The position numbers were made by a program, and so were the translations under genes. This document shows positions 7,567 to 17,065 of a DNA stretch of 64,000 bases, in pieces. The notes beneath the pieces are model-generated. The model was not told the DNA's origin, did no database searches, and saw only the letters and a program-made list of their open reading frames with translations. This DNA comes from Ferribacterium limneticum (GTDB lineage Bacteria; Pseudomonadota; Gammaproteobacteria; Burkholderiales; Rhodocyclaceae), in assembly GCF_020510565.1 (NCBI RefSeq), contig NZ_CP075189.1, positions 929,501-993,500 on the forward strand, given 5' to 3'. The first letter of the stretch is position 1; every line of letters starts with the position of its first letter.

Positions 7567-8403
7567 ATGCTCACCACAGACGATCACCGCCGCGACAGTG
7601 CCGGCCTGCGCTACGTTTATCCCGTCATCTCGCGCCGGGCCGGCGGGGTGTCGATCGGCATCAACCTCAATCCCAACAATGCCTGCAACTGGGCCTGCGT
7701 TTATTGTCAGGTCGAAAACCTGACGCGGGGCGGACCGCCGCCGATCGACCTGGATTGCCTGGAGCGTGAGCTGACCGGATTTCTCGACGACGCACTGAAT
7801 GGCGACTTCATGTCGCGGCAAGTTCCGCCCGAGGCGCAACGGCTCATGGATGTGGCGTTTTCCGGCAACGGCGAACCGACCAGTGCCGCAGAGTTTGCCG
7901 ATGCGGTCGGTGTGGTCGGCAGGGTGCTTGAGCGCTTTGGTCAAAAAGGCAGGCTGGTCGTGCGCCTGATCACCAACGGTAGCCTGATGCATCGTTCCGA
8001 CGTGCAGTCGGGCATTCGCCATCTAGGCGAACTGGGTGGCGAAGTTTGGTTCAAGATTGATCGTGCTACGGCCGAAGAGGTCGCCGAAATTAACGGCGTT
8101 CCGTGGCAAATGGCAAAAACGTCAAAAAATCTCGAAATATGCGCCGAGCTCGCGCCGACATGGGTGCAAACCTGCTGGTTTGCGCTGGATGGCCTTGCGC
8201 CACCGCCTGCGTCGCGAATGGCATATTGCGATCTGCTCCGGCCGCTCGCCGGGAAACTGGCTGGCGTGCACCTTTACGGATTGGCTCGGCCATCGATGCA
8301 AGCCGCCGCATCACGCTTGAATCCTCTGCCCGTCGAAGTTCTGGCTGATTTTGCTGGGCAGATAGAAAAGGAAACGGGCATCCGGGTCATTGTTTCCCCG
8401 TGA
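7567..8403 (+). CDS. radical SAM protein
   Basis: A 278-residue protein with the radical SAM cluster motif CNWACVYC (cysteines 40, 44 and 47) and the glycine-rich SAM motif in the form FSGNGEPT near residue 98, followed by LITNGSLM. This arrangement resembles the Fe-S oxidoreductases of the COG0731/TYW1-related group rather than QueE. The neighbouring divergent queD hints at a modified-base pathway, but the match to a specific reaction is not visible. An AT-rich TATACAAT lies just before the start and may be a -10 box for a nearly leaderless message. Confidence 0.85.
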   Translation: MLTTDDHRRDSAGLRYVYPVISRRAGGVSIGINLNPNNACNWACVYCQVENLTRGGPPPIDLDCLERELTGFLDDALNGDFMSRQVPPEAQRLMDVAFSGNGEPTSAAEFADAVGVVGRVLERFGQKGRLVVRLITNGSLMHRSDVQSGIRHLGELGGEVWFKIDRATAEEVAEINGVPWQMAKTSKNLEICAELAPTWVQTCWFALDGLAPPPASRMAYCDLLRPLAGKLAGVHLYGLARPSMQAAASRLNPLPVEVLADFAGQIEKETGIRVIVSP

Positions 8404-8442
8404 TGCCCGTTGTTACGGTCGAAGCCCCTTGCGGGGCAAAAA

Positions 8443-8748
8443 TCAGGCCGCTTTTTTGGCGTGGGCGCGAGCCGACTTCTTCAGGGACTTGAACAGTTCC
8501 GGTTCCTGAGCCTTGAGGTATTCGACAACTTCGATGTCGTCACGCTTGATGTTCTTGATATCAACTTGTTCAACGTGCACCAGACGGAGCAGTTCGCGCA
8601 CCGGCTTCGGCATGTTGCGGCCGCTTTCGTAGCGGGAACCGCCACTCTGCGTCACTCCGAGGGTGGACCAGAACTGTTGCTGGTTGAGACCAAGCTTACG
8701 ACGGATTTCACGAGCGTCGATTTTCTCGATGGTTTTAACTGTAGACAT
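8443..8748 (-). CDS. small helix-turn-helix DNA-binding protein
   Basis: A 101-residue protein. Residues about 11-60 (IDAREIRRKLGLNQQQFWST, then GVTQSGGSRYESGRNMPKP) form an HTH_3/Xre-like domain with a somewhat unusual recognition helix. A lysine- and alanine-rich tail (KKSARAHAKKAA) follows and may add nonspecific DNA binding. No toxin gene is adjacent, so an antitoxin role is unlikely. ATG at 8748 or the one directly before it starts the protein. The gene ends head-to-head against the radical SAM gene, with a GCCCC/GGGGC hairpin between them. Confidence 0.8.
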   Translation of the reverse strand: MSTVKTIEKIDAREIRRKLGLNQQQFWSTLGVTQSGGSRYESGRNMPKPVRELLRLVHVEQVDIKNIKRDDIEVVEYLKAQEPELFKSLKKSARAHAKKAA

Positions 8749-8773
8749 CATTCAATCTCCATACGCTAGTGTA

Positions 8774-8825
8774 ATAAGGTTACCTAAGCATCCTAGCGAT
8801 ATATGCCTTAGGTGATATAACCAAG
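8774..8825. promoter_or_regulatory. palindromic AT-rich control region upstream of the HTH gene
   Basis: ACCTAAG (8782-8788) and CTTAGGT (8807-8813) are perfect inverted arms, nested in GGTT (8778-8781) and AACC (8819-8822). A further GCTAG/CTAGC pair lies at 8765 and 8793. The stretch is markedly AT-rich against its surroundings and sits just ahead of the HTH gene, as expected of an autoregulatory operator. The 273-bp gap from 8749 to 9021 also holds the start of the CBS gene leader; nothing else was recognised there. Confidence 0.45.
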
Positions 8826-9021
8826 TGTATAGATGGTTATGACATTTCGCAAGTGCCAATGCCGATAAATTTGTCAAATACGCGTAAAAATTTGTATTGA
8901 TTAATGCTCTTGCTATTGCAATTCGACCTTATGCGAAACGGGAAGTGCCATGAGTCTTTCCGAATCCGGGAGGATGCTCTAAGATCAACCGACCAATTAA
9001 AACCGAGTGCGGGAGAGCGCA

Positions 9022-9471
9022 ATGCAGGTCCGGGAAATTCTTCGAGTCAAGGGCGCCACGCTGTATACAGCGGCGCCACAACAGTCTCTGGCTTTCGCCA
9101 TCGACAGCATGGCCGACCTTGATGTTGGCTCACTGGTCGTCATGGATGGCGGCAAGATGGTCGGCATGCTGACCTTTCGCGAAGTCCTCCTGGCGCTCAA
9201 GGGCAAGGCGGCGAGTGCGGAGCAACTGACTGTTGGCGATGTCATGGTGACCAACCCGGTGACTGCTTTCCCTGATATGGAAGCCAACGACCTGCGTCGA
9301 CTGATGATCGACAAGCGTTCGCGCTATCTGCCGGTCGTCGAAGATGGCACGCTGATGGGCGTCATCTCATTCCTCGATGTGGCCAAGGCGGTTCTTGAAG
9401 AGCAGAGTTTCGAGAACAAGATGCTGAAGAGCTATATCAAGAACTGGCCAACTGATCAGCAGGAAGCCTGA
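9022..9471 (+). CDS. tandem CBS-domain protein
   Basis: A 149-residue protein made almost entirely of two CBS motifs (about residues 5-60 and 70-130), ending in a charged helix (VLEEQSFENKMLKSYIKNWP). Stand-alone CBS pairs bind adenosyl ligands such as AMP, ATP or SAM and often act as energy sensors. GGGAGAGC lies directly before the ATG at 9022, so this start is preferred over the GTG five codons earlier. A strong intrinsic terminator follows, so the gene is probably monocistronic. The regulated partner is not indicated by the neighbours. Confidence 0.88.
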   Translation: MQVREILRVKGATLYTAAPQQSLAFAIDSMADLDVGSLVVMDGGKMVGMLTFREVLLALKGKAASAEQLTVGDVMVTNPVTAFPDMEANDLRRLMIDKRSRYLPVVEDGTLMGVISFLDVAKAVLEEQSFENKMLKSYIKNWPTDQQEA

Positions 9472-9492
9472 GCTTCAAATCACGAAAAACGA

Positions 9493-9516
9493 AAAAGGCA
9501 GCTTCGGCTGCCTTTT
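9493..9516 (+). terminator. intrinsic terminator after the CBS gene
   Basis: Stem AAAAGGCAGC / GCTGCCTTTT around a TTCG tetraloop, followed by TGTTCGTTT. The A/T flanks make it usable from both strands, which suits the convergent small gene at 9529-9687. Confidence 0.85.
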
Positions 9517-9528
9517 GTTCGTTTACGG

Positions 9529-9687
9529 CTAGCGACTGTCCCAGCCGTAGCGCTTGGTTCTTTGCCAGCGGTTGTCGGGCTGCTGGCGCGGGTTTGGCGC
9601 CGGGTTTGTGCTTCCCTTGCGCGCCGGTCGCTGGGTAGAGGGTTTTGCTGCGGTCGACGGTGTGGGAGGGGGCTTTTTGCTCGGCAT
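9529..9687 (-). CDS. small basic proline-rich protein (52 aa)
   Basis: Starts at ATG 9687 with a good GAGGAG ribosome-binding site seven bases upstream, encoding 52 residues: MPSKKPPPTPSTAAK at the front and a basic, aromatic end (RWQRTKRYGWDSR). It is very rich in Pro, Lys, Arg and Ser/Thr, with no hydrophobic segment, so it is probably disordered and could bind nucleic acid. It is divergent from aroC with 36 bases between the starts. I do not recognise a family. The ribosome-binding site and terminator placement support a real gene. Confidence 0.6.
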   Translation of the reverse strand: MPSKKPPPTPSTAAKPSTQRPARKGSTNPAPNPRQQPDNRWQRTKRYGWDSR

Positions 9688-9723
9688 GGTAAACTCCTCG
9701 TTCCATATTAGAACGCTGCTTCC

Positions 9724-10824
9724 ATGTCCGGCAATACTTTTGGCACCTTGTTTACCGTTACCTCCTTTGGCGAGTCGCACGGCCCGGCGATCGGCTGCGT
9801 CGTCGATGGCTGTCCGCCCGGACTGGCCTTGTGCGAGGCTGATATCCAGGCAGAACTGGATCGCCGCAAGCCGGGCACCTCGCGCCATGTGACGCAGCGC
9901 CGCGAGCCGGATACTGTCGAGATTCTTTCAGGTGTTTTTGAGGGCAAGACCACCGGTACGCCGATTGGTCTGCTCATTCGCAATCAGGATCAGCGCAGCA
10001 AGGATTACGGCAACATCGCCGACACCTTCCGTCCTGGCCATGCCGATTACACCTATACCCAGAAATACGGCTTTCGCGATTACCGTGGCGGTGGTCGTTC
10101 ATCGGCGCGCGAGACTGCCGTGCGCGTGGCCGCCGGGGCGATTGCCCGCAAGTGGCTCAACGAGCGTTACAGCGTCAGCATTTGTGGCTGGATGAGCTCT
10201 CTTGGTCCAATCGAGATCCCTTTTGTTTCGGCCGATGATATTCGCGAGAACGCTTTCTTCGCGCCGAATGCCGCGCTGGTGCCGGAGCTTGAAAACTACA
10301 TGGACAGCCTGCGCAAGTCGCTCGATTCGGTCGGTGCCAAAATCACCGTGACCGCCACCGGTGTCCCGCCGGGTTGGGGCGAGCCGGTTTATGACCGCCT
10401 CGATGCCGAAATCGCCTACGCCATGATGGGCATCAACGCCGTCAAGGGCGTTGAAATTGGCGCCGGTTTCGCTTCAGTGGCCCAGAGAGGCAGCGAGCAC
10501 GGCGATGAAATGACCCCGCAAGGCTTCGCGACCAACCATGCCGGCGGCGTGCTGGGCGGGATTTCGACGGGGCAGGACATTGTCGTCAACATGGCGATCA
10601 AACCGACCTCGTCCATCGCCCAGCCGCGGCACTCGATCGATCGTCAGGGCCATGCCATCGAGGTGGCGACCGAGGGGCGGCACGATCCCTGTGTCGGCAT
10701 CCGCGCCACGCCGATTGCCGAAGCCATGCTGGCTCTGGTGTTGATCGATCATGCTCTGCGCCACCGCGCCCAGTGTGGTGATGTGGTGTGTACCACGCCG
10801 CGCATACCGGGTGAAATCGCGTAA
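9724..10824 (+). CDS. aroC: chorismate synthase
   Basis: A 366-residue protein that converts 5-enolpyruvylshikimate 3-phosphate to chorismate using reduced FMN, the last step of the shikimate pathway. Family signatures are present: [18 protein letters not shown] at about residue 13, the [15 protein letters not shown] segment near 127 and the GGISTG and RHDPCVG segments towards the C-terminus. The length is standard. The ATG at 9724 gives the usual [10 protein letters not shown] start. It supplies the trp genes encoded 12 kb downstream. Confidence 0.97.
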   Translation: MSGNTFGTLFTVTSFGESHGPAIGCVVDGCPPGLALCEADIQAELDRRKPGTSRHVTQRREPDTVEILSGVFEGKTTGTPIGLLIRNQDQRSKDYGNIADTFRPGHADYTYTQKYGFRDYRGGGRSSARETAVRVAAGAIARKWLNERYSVSICGWMSSLGPIEIPFVSADDIRENAFFAPNAALVPELENYMDSLRKSLDSVGAKITVTATGVPPGWGEPVYDRLDAEIAYAMMGINAVKGVEIGAGFASVAQRGSEHGDEMTPQGFATNHAGGVLGGISTGQDIVVNMAIKPTSSIAQPRHSIDRQGHAIEVATEGRHDPCVGIRATPIAEAMLALVLIDHALRHRAQCGDVVCTTPRIPGEIA

Positions 10825-10878
10825 TATTTCTACGTTTGCCGCCCAGGCGGCTGATCATCGCAATAGGGAGAGAAAACC

Positions 10879-11145
10879 ATGCAAGTTGATCACCACGATC
10901 TGTATCAGGAATTTCCGGAATTCAAGGACGGGATTGATGCGCTCAAGACCAGCAATGCCTATTTTGCCCGGCAGTTCGCTTCCTATAACCGCCTGACCGG
11001 CAAGGTCGAGGATCTGGAAGAGCACGACATGCCAGTCGCCGACTTCACCATCGAAGACATGAAAAAACAGCGCGTCAAATTGAAGGACGAAATCTACCAC
11101 CTGCTGCTCGCCTTCCGCGCCGGCCAGCAATCCGTCAAGGCTTGA
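10879..11145 (+). CDS. DUF465 (YdcH-like) small helical protein
   Basis: An 88-residue, highly charged protein. FYxF-like NAYFARQFASYNRLTGKVEDL and the following LKDEIYHLL helix match DUF465/YdcH proteins, which form short helical hairpins of unknown function. AGGGAGAG precedes the ATG. It lies between aroC and an MFS transporter and may share their transcript. Confidence 0.8.
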   Translation: MQVDHHDLYQEFPEFKDGIDALKTSNAYFARQFASYNRLTGKVEDLEEHDMPVADFTIEDMKKQRVKLKDEIYHLLLAFRAGQQSVKA

Positions 11146-11186
11146 TCGAAGCCTGTGCCCGACCCTGCATCCGGTAAAATCGCCGG

Positions 11187-12374
11187 ATGCATGCATTGCC
11201 TTACTGGCGCCTCTCGGGCTACTACTTTTTCTATTTCGCCTTCATTGGCGCCTTCTCGCCCTATTTCGGGCTCTATCTCCAATCCCTGAATTTTTCTGCC
11301 TGGGACATCGGTCTGCTGATGTCGCAGATGCAGTTGATGCGCCTTTTTGGCCCCAATCTGTGGGGCTGGCTGGCTGACCGTTTCGGTCGGCGCATGGCGA
11401 TCATCCGGCTGGCCGCCGGGATCGGCCTGGCCGGATTCACCGCCTTTTTCTGGCTCGACAAACTGCCTGGCATGCTGGTCGCGATGGCCGTGCTAGCTTT
11501 CTTCTGGAGCGCTGCGCTACCACTGGTCGAGACGCTGACTTTCGACCATCTGCGCGAAGAGCGCGGCCGGTACAGCCGCATCCGCCTGTGGGGATCGATC
11601 GGTTTCATCGTCGCCGTCATGGGGACCGGCGCGCTGCTCGACATGGCGCCACCGGTCGGCGTGCTCTGGGTATGCTGGGCGATTCTGGCGGGAATTCTGG
11701 CCTACGCGCTAACCCTGCCGGAAGCGCCACCGGTTCCACATGAGCGCGATGCCCAGCCGATCGGCGAAATCCTTCGTCAGCCGAAAGTCATTGCGCTAAT
11801 GACCGCCTGCTTCGCGATGTCGGCGGCGCATGGCGCCTTCTATGTTTTTTACTCGATCCATCTCGATGCCCACGGTTACTCGAAGACCGAAGTTGGCTTG
11901 CTCTGGTCGCTCGGTGTGGTGGCGGAAATTGTCGTTTTCATGTTCATGGCGCGGCTGTCGCGGCAGTTCTCGCTACGCGCCATCCTGCTCGCCAGTTTTG
12001 GCGCGGCGGTTGTTCGCTTCCTGCTCATGGGCTGGGGCGTCGAATCGGCGGCCATCATGATTCTCGTCCAGTTATTGCATGGTCTGACGTTTGGCGCTTA
12101 CCACGCAGCTTCCATTGCGGCGGTGAATCAGTGGTTTCCCGGTCGGGCGCAGGGGCGGGGGCAGGCGCTTTATTCAAGTTTGTCGTTCGGTGCCGGCGGC
12201 TTGCTCGGTGCGTTGATCAGCGGCCGGACCTGGGAGTCGCTAGGCTCGGGCTGGACTTTTACGCTCGGTTCGCTGTTCGCGCTGGTCGGCTTGGTGCTCG
12301 TCTGGGGCTGGGTCGGCGCCAATGCTACGGTCAACCGGGAAAACGGGCCAAAAATCAAAGATCCTGTGCAATAA
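11187..12374 (+). CDS. MFS transporter, HcaT/MFS_1-like
   Basis: A 395-residue protein with about 12 membrane helices. The N-terminal YYFFYFAFIGAFSPYFGLYL and LWGWLADRFGRR (the loop 2-3 motif) are typical of the MFS_1-like group that includes the 3-phenylpropionate transporter HcaT; the true substrate is unknown. The last codons are written in a reversed copy of the dispersed 38-bp repeat, giving the tail TVNRENGPKIKDPVQ, which is probably not part of the ancestral protein. The gene ends 30 bases before leuC. Confidence 0.85.
   Translation: MHALPYWRLSGYYFFYFAFIGAFSPYFGLYLQSLNFSAWDIGLLMSQMQLMRLFGPNLWGWLADRFGRRMAIIRLAAGIGLAGFTAFFWLDKLPGMLVAMAVLAFFWSAALPLVETLTFDHLREERGRYSRIRLWGSIGFIVAVMGTGALLDMAPPVGVLWVCWAILAGILAYALTLPEAPPVPHERDAQPIGEILRQPKVIALMTACFAMSAAHGAFYVFYSIHLDAHGYSKTEVGLLWSLGVVAEIVVFMFMARLSRQFSLRAILLASFGAAVVRFLLMGWGVESAAIMILVQLLHGLTFGAYHAASIAAVNQWFPGRAQGRGQALYSSLSFGAGGLLGALISGRTWESLGSGWTFTLGSLFALVGLVLVWGWVGANATVNRENGPKIKDPVQ
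12325..12360 (-). repeat. dispersed 38-bp repeat, copy 2 (antisense, inside a CDS)
   Basis: Reads CTACGGTCAACCGGG, then an A/G run and GGCCAAAAATCAAAG on the plus strand. It lies within the last 17 codons of the MFS gene and is opposite to the direction of transcription, one of the few copies not oriented with the adjacent genes. Confidence 0.9.
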
Positions 12375-12404
12375 TTGAATGCTTTACGGCCCTCATTACG
12401 CACC

Positions 12405-13811
12405 ATGTCGAAGACCCTTTACGACAAGCTTTGGGAGAACCACGTCGTCCATCAGGAAGCAGATGGCACGGCCCTTCTCTATATCGATCGTCACCTCGTT
12501 CACGAAGTGACCAGCCCGCAGGCTTTCGAAGGCCTCAAGCTGGCCGGCCGCAAGCCTTGGCGCATTTCGTCCATCGTCGCGACGGCCGACCACAACACGC
12601 CGACCGATCATTGGGATGAAGGCATCAAGGACCCGGTATCGCGTCAACAAGTGCAAACGCTGGATGACAACATCCGCGAGGTCGGCGCGCTGGCCTACTT
12701 CCCGTTCAAGGACGCGCGGCAGGGCATCGTGCACGTCGTCGGCCCGGAAAACGGCGCCACGCTGCCCGGAATGACGGTTGTTTGTGGCGACTCGCACACT
12801 TCCACGCACGGTGCCTTCGCCTGTCTGGCGCACGGCATCGGCACCTCGGAAGTCGAGCACGTGCTGGCCACCCAATGCCTGCTGCAAAAGAAGTCGAAGA
12901 CCATGCTGATCGCCGTCGACGGCAAGCTCGGCAAGGGCGTCACCGCCAAGGATGTGGCGCTGGCCATTATCGGCACCATCGGCACGGCTGGCGGTAACGG
13001 TTACGCCATCGAATTCGGCGGCAGCGCCATTCGCGGCCTGAGCATGGAAGGGCGCATGACCCTGTGCAACATGGCCATCGAAGGCGGTGCACGCATGGGC
13101 TTTGTCGCGGTCGACGACAAAACCATCGATTATTTGAAAGGCCGTCCGTTCTCGCCGAAGGGCGACATCTGGGAGAAGGCGGTTGCCTATTGGCGCACGT
13201 TGCATTCCGACGCCGGTGCGCAGTTTGATCGCGTCGTCACGCTCAAGGCCGAAGAGATTCGTCCGCAAGTGACCTGGGGTACTTCGCCGGAAATGGTCGT
13301 CGCCATCGACGCTGTCGTTCCCGACCCTGCCAAGCAGACCGACCCGGTCAAGCGCGAAGGCATGGAACGCGCCCTGCAATATATGGGTCTTAATCCCAAT
13401 ACGCCGATCAATCAGATCGCTATCGACAAGGTGTTCATTGGCTCCTGTACCAATTCGCGCATTGAAGACCTGCGCGAGGCGGCATCTGTGCTCAAGGGGC
13501 GCCATGTCGCGGCGACCGTCAAGCTGGCGCTGGCTGTGCCGGGTTCCGGGCTGGTCAAGCGTCAGGCCGAAGCGGAAGGACTGGACAAGGTGTTCATCGC
13601 GGCTGGTTTCGAATGGCGTGAACCGGGTTGTTCGATGTGTCTGGCGATGAATGCCGACCGTCTGGAGCCGGGCGAACGTTGTGCCTCGACGTCCAACCGT
13701 AATTTCGAAGGCCGCCAGGGGCCGGGCGGGCGCACCCATCTGGTCAGTCCGGCCATGGCGGCAGCAGCGGCAATTGCCGGCCGTTTTGCCGACGTGCGAG
13801 ACGTTCTGTAA
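12405..13811 (+). CDS. leuC: 3-isopropylmalate dehydratase large subunit
   Basis: A 468-residue aconitase-family protein that isomerises 2- to 3-isopropylmalate together with LeuD. The [4Fe-4S] cluster cysteines are in [11 protein letters not shown] and [11 protein letters not shown], and SFSGRT-like RHTHLVSP-type features occur at the end. ATG 12405 ([10 protein letters not shown]) is the usual family start; an in-frame TTG ten codons upstream is not needed. It opens the leu operon, followed 15 bases later by a small lipoprotein gene. Confidence 0.96.
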   Translation: MSKTLYDKLWENHVVHQEADGTALLYIDRHLVHEVTSPQAFEGLKLAGRKPWRISSIVATADHNTPTDHWDEGIKDPVSRQQVQTLDDNIREVGALAYFPFKDARQGIVHVVGPENGATLPGMTVVCGDSHTSTHGAFACLAHGIGTSEVEHVLATQCLLQKKSKTMLIAVDGKLGKGVTAKDVALAIIGTIGTAGGNGYAIEFGGSAIRGLSMEGRMTLCNMAIEGGARMGFVAVDDKTIDYLKGRPFSPKGDIWEKAVAYWRTLHSDAGAQFDRVVTLKAEEIRPQVTWGTSPEMVVAIDAVVPDPAKQTDPVKREGMERALQYMGLNPNTPINQIAIDKVFIGSCTNSRIEDLREAASVLKGRHVAATVKLALAVPGSGLVKRQAEAEGLDKVFIAAGFEWREPGCSMCLAMNADRLEPGERCASTSNRNFEGRQGPGGRTHLVSPAMAAAAAIAGRFADVRDVL

Positions 13812-13826
13812 GAAGGAGCGACGATC

Positions 13827-14042
13827 ATGAAGAATTGGCTTGTCTTGGTGGCTGTGCTTTGTCTGGGGGCCTGCAATACCGCCCAGGGCGTCAAAAAGGA
13901 TGTCGCCATCGGCGCTGAAAAGACCGGTGAGGCTTTGCAGAAGGGCGGCGAAGCCGTCGAGAGTGCCCTTCACAAGAGTGGCGAGGCCGTTGGCGGTGCC
14001 CTCAAGAAGGGCGGCGACGCCGTGCAGAAAGTGGTGGAGTAA
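13827..14042 (+). CDS. entericidin-like small lipoprotein
   Basis: A 71-residue protein with a lipoprotein signal ([16 protein letters not shown], lipobox LGAC with Cys16). The mature part is built from near-repeats of GEAV..AL.KGG-like 11-residue units, giving an amphipathic alanine/glycine/lysine helix, similar to entericidin EcnA/B. AAGGAG precedes the start. Its stop overlaps the leuD start (TAATG), so it is translationally coupled within the leucine operon, although no link to leucine synthesis is evident. Toxin/antidote function known for enterobacterial entericidins cannot be assumed. Confidence 0.8.
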   Translation: MKNWLVLVAVLCLGACNTAQGVKKDVAIGAEKTGEALQKGGEAVESALHKSGEAVGGALKKGGDAVQKVVE

Positions 14043-14680
14043 TGGATAAATTTGTTCGTCTGGAAGGTTTGGTAGCCCCCCTCGACCGCAATAACGTCGA
14101 CACCGATGCGATCATCCCAAAGCAGTTTTTGAAATCGATCAAGCGTTCCGGCTTTGGCCCGAATGCCTTTGATGAATGGCGCTACATGGATGTCGGCGAG
14201 CCGGGGCAGGATGCCTCGGGGCGGCCAAAGAATCCGAATTTCGTGCTCAATCTCCCGCGTTATCAAGGTGCGCAGGTGCTTTTGACTCGTGCCAATTTCG
14301 GCTGTGGCAGTTCGCGTGAACATGCGCCATGGGCGCTGCTCGATTTTGGTTTCAAGGCCATTATCGCCGAATCGTTTGCCGACATCTTCTTCAACAACTG
14401 CTACAAGAATGGGATTGTTCCGATCGTTTTGCCGGCCGCCGAAGTCGAAGCCTTGTTCAAGCAGGTCGAGGCGACGCCCGGTTACAAGCTGGTTGTCGAC
14501 CTGCAGGCACAGGCCGTGATTCGCCCCGATGGCTATGGCATTCCATTCCAGATCGATGCCTTCCGCAAGGAATGTCTGATCAACGGCTGGGACGACATTG
14601 GCCTGACCCTGCGTCACGCCGAGAAGATCCGCGAATTCGAAGAAAAACGTCGTATCAACCAGCCCTGGCTGTTTGCGTAA
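14042..14680 (+). CDS. leuD: 3-isopropylmalate dehydratase small subunit
   Basis: A 212-residue protein with the swivel-domain motifs [17 protein letters not shown] and [14 protein letters not shown] of LeuD. It pairs with LeuC to form the active isomerase. The start overlaps the stop of the lipoprotein gene, and leuB begins 12 bases after its stop. Length is normal for bacterial LeuD. Confidence 0.97.
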   Translation: MDKFVRLEGLVAPLDRNNVDTDAIIPKQFLKSIKRSGFGPNAFDEWRYMDVGEPGQDASGRPKNPNFVLNLPRYQGAQVLLTRANFGCGSSREHAPWALLDFGFKAIIAESFADIFFNNCYKNGIVPIVLPAAEVEALFKQVEATPGYKLVVDLQAQAVIRPDGYGIPFQIDAFRKECLINGWDDIGLTLRHAEKIREFEEKRRINQPWLFA

Positions 14681-14692
14681 TAAGGAAAAACC

Positions 14693-15745
14693 ATGAAGAT
14701 TTGTGTTCTGCCGGGTGACGGCATTGGCCCCGAAATTACCGCTGAAGCGGTGCGTGTATTGAAGGCCCTCGATCTCAAATTCGAGATGGAAGAAGGGCTG
14801 CTCGGCGGCTGTGCGGTCGACGCGACTGACAATCCCTATCCGGAGGCGACGCAAAAACTGGCTCGCGCTGCCGATGCCATCTTGCTCGGCGCCGTTGGTG
14901 GCCCGCAGTGGGATACGCTGCCGCGCGAAAAGCGTCCAGAGCGAGGCCTGCTCGGCATCCGCAAGGATCTGAACCTGTTTGCCAACCTGCGTCCGGCCAT
15001 TCTGTATCCGGAACTGGCCAATGCTTCAACGCTCAAGCCGGAAGTGGTTGCCGGGCTGGACATCCTGATCATTCGCGAACTGACCGGTGACATCTATTTC
15101 GGCCAGCCGCGTGGCATCCGTGAAGAAAACGGCGAACGTGTTGGTTTCAACACCATGGTTTACAGCGAGTCGGAAATTCGCCGTATCGGCCATGTCGCCT
15201 TCCAGGCGGCGCAGAAACGCGACAAGCGCCTGTGTTCCGTCGATAAGATGAACGTGCTCGAATGTACCCAGCTCTGGCGCGACGTGATGATCGAGATTTC
15301 CCACGATTACCCGGATGTCGAGCTGAGCCACATGCTGGTCGACAACGCTGCCATGCAACTGGTCAAGGCGCCCAAGCAGTTCGACGTGATGGTTACCGGC
15401 AACATGTTCGGCGACATCCTGTCCGACGAAGCATCGATGCTGACTGGCTCAATCGGCATGCTCCCGTCGGCTTCGCTCGATGACAAGAACAAGGGCCTCT
15501 ACGAGCCTTCGCATGGCTCTGCACCGGACATTGCCGGCAAAGGCGTCGCCAATCCGCTGGCCACCATCCTGTCAGCTGCGATGATGCTGCGTTACACTTT
15601 TGCTCTCGAAGAGCAGGCACTGCGCGTCGAAAATGCGGTCAAAAAGGTCTTGGCCCAAGGTTATCGAACCGGTGATATTTACGAACGCGGCACCAACAAG
15701 GTTGGCACGAAGGAAATGGGCGACGCCGTGCTGGCGGCGCTGTAA
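14693..15745 (+). CDS. leuB: 3-isopropylmalate dehydrogenase
   Basis: A 350-residue NAD-dependent decarboxylating dehydrogenase, the third step of leucine synthesis. [10 protein letters not shown] at the N-terminus, the [10 protein letters not shown] active loop, and [14 protein letters not shown] with [14 protein letters not shown] near the C-terminus are family signatures. AAGGAAAAACC precedes the ATG. It completes the leuCDB set and is followed directly by asd. Confidence 0.98.
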   Translation: MKICVLPGDGIGPEITAEAVRVLKALDLKFEMEEGLLGGCAVDATDNPYPEATQKLARAADAILLGAVGGPQWDTLPREKRPERGLLGIRKDLNLFANLRPAILYPELANASTLKPEVVAGLDILIIRELTGDIYFGQPRGIREENGERVGFNTMVYSESEIRRIGHVAFQAAQKRDKRLCSVDKMNVLECTQLWRDVMIEISHDYPDVELSHMLVDNAAMQLVKAPKQFDVMVTGNMFGDILSDEASMLTGSIGMLPSASLDDKNKGLYEPSHGSAPDIAGKGVANPLATILSAAMMLRYTFALEEQALRVENAVKKVLAQGYRTGDIYERGTNKVGTKEMGDAVLAAL

Positions 15746-15772
15746 GAAAGATTTTTCACGGAGAGTGATGAG

Positions 15773-16906
15773 ATGAAGAAGGTTGGTCTGGTTGGATGGC
15801 GCGGTATGGTCGGTTCGGTCCTCATGCAGCGCATGGTGGAAGAGGGAGATTTTGCCCATATCGATCCGGTGTATTTCTCGACTTCGGCTGCCGGGGGTAA
15901 GGCTCCCGTATTCGGCGGCAAGGAAGCCTCGCTGCCGCTGCAGGATGCATCCAATATCGAAGCCCTGAAGGCCTGCGAAATCATCATCACCTGCCAGGGT
16001 GGGGATTACACCAAGGAAGTCTTCGGCAAGCTGCGCGCCACCGGCTGGAATGGTCACTGGATTGATGCCGCCTCTTCCCTGCGCATGGCTGACGATGCAG
16101 TGATCATCCTCGATCCGGTCAATATGAACGTGATCAAGGATTCGCTGGCCAAAGGTGGTAAGAACTGGATCGGTGGCAACTGCACGGTTTCGCTGATGCT
16201 CATGGGGCTTGGCGGCCTGTTCCAGAACGACCTGATCGAGTGGGCAACGTCCATGACCTATCAGGCCGCTTCCGGTGCCGGTGCGCAGAACATGCGCGAA
16301 CTGATTGCCCAGATGGGCGCCATCCATTCGTCGGTGGCTGACCTGCTGGCTGATCCGGCTTCTGCCATTCTCGACATCGACCGCAAGGTTGCCGAGACCA
16401 TTCGCTCGGATGCCTTTCCGAAGAAGAATTTCCGTAACACGCCGCTCGCTGGTTCCCTGATTCCATGGATCGACGTGCCGTACGAGAACGGCCAGTCCAA
16501 GGAGGAGTGGAAGGGCGGTGCTGAATGCAACAAGATTCTCGGCAAGCCGGCTTTCCGTTCGGCTGGTTCGATCCCCATCGACGGTCTGTGTGTGCGCATC
16601 GGCGCCATGCGTTGTCACAGCCAGGCGTTGACCATCAAGCTCAAGAAGGATGTGCCGCTCGACGAAATCAGCGACATGCTGGCCAAGGCCAATCCCTGGG
16701 CCAAGGTTGTGCCGAACGACCGCGAGATTTCCGAGCGTGAACTGACGCCAGCTGCTGTGACCGGTACGCTGACCGTTCCGGTCGGCCGTCTGCACAAGAT
16801 GGCGATGGGCCCGGAGTATCTGGCGGCCTTCACCTGCGGTGACCAGTTGCTGTGGGGCGCTGCCGAGCCGCTGCGTCGTATGCTGCGGATTCTGCTCGAC
16901 GCCTGA
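15773..16906 (+). CDS. asd: aspartate-semialdehyde dehydrogenase
   Basis: A 377-residue NADP-dependent enzyme of the proteobacterial long form. [18 protein letters not shown] binds NADP; the active-site cysteine is in [16 protein letters not shown] near residue 135, and the substrate-binding [10 protein letters not shown] segment is near residue 280. It makes the branch-point precursor for lysine, methionine and threonine. It follows leuB by 27 bases with GGAGAG before the ATG, and a strong intrinsic terminator closes the transcript. Confidence 0.97.
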   Translation: MKKVGLVGWRGMVGSVLMQRMVEEGDFAHIDPVYFSTSAAGGKAPVFGGKEASLPLQDASNIEALKACEIIITCQGGDYTKEVFGKLRATGWNGHWIDAASSLRMADDAVIILDPVNMNVIKDSLAKGGKNWIGGNCTVSLMLMGLGGLFQNDLIEWATSMTYQAASGAGAQNMRELIAQMGAIHSSVADLLADPASAILDIDRKVAETIRSDAFPKKNFRNTPLAGSLIPWIDVPYENGQSKEEWKGGAECNKILGKPAFRSAGSIPIDGLCVRIGAMRCHSQALTIKLKKDVPLDEISDMLAKANPWAKVVPNDREISERELTPAAVTGTLTVPVGRLHKMAMGPEYLAAFTCGDQLLWGAAEPLRRMLRILLDA

Positions 16907-16925
16907 TCGGTACCATTCTTTTGGC

Positions 16926-16955
16926 AAAAAGCCGGGGCTTTGACCCCGGCTTTTT
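16926..16955 (+). terminator. intrinsic terminator after asd
   Basis: Stem AAAAAGCCGGGG / CCCCGGCTTTTT with a six-base loop CTTTGA, followed by ATTTG. It closes the leu-asd transcript and separates it from fimV, whose own promoter must lie in the 110 bases that follow. Confidence 0.92.
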
Positions 16956-17065
16956 ATTTGTTGGGGATATGCAAAAAGGGCAGGTTTGAGAAGCGGGTTT
17001 AGCTTGCATTGCTAAGTACATGATGTTAATTTGAAAGTCCCAAATTTGACGCTCAGGGTTTTGCC

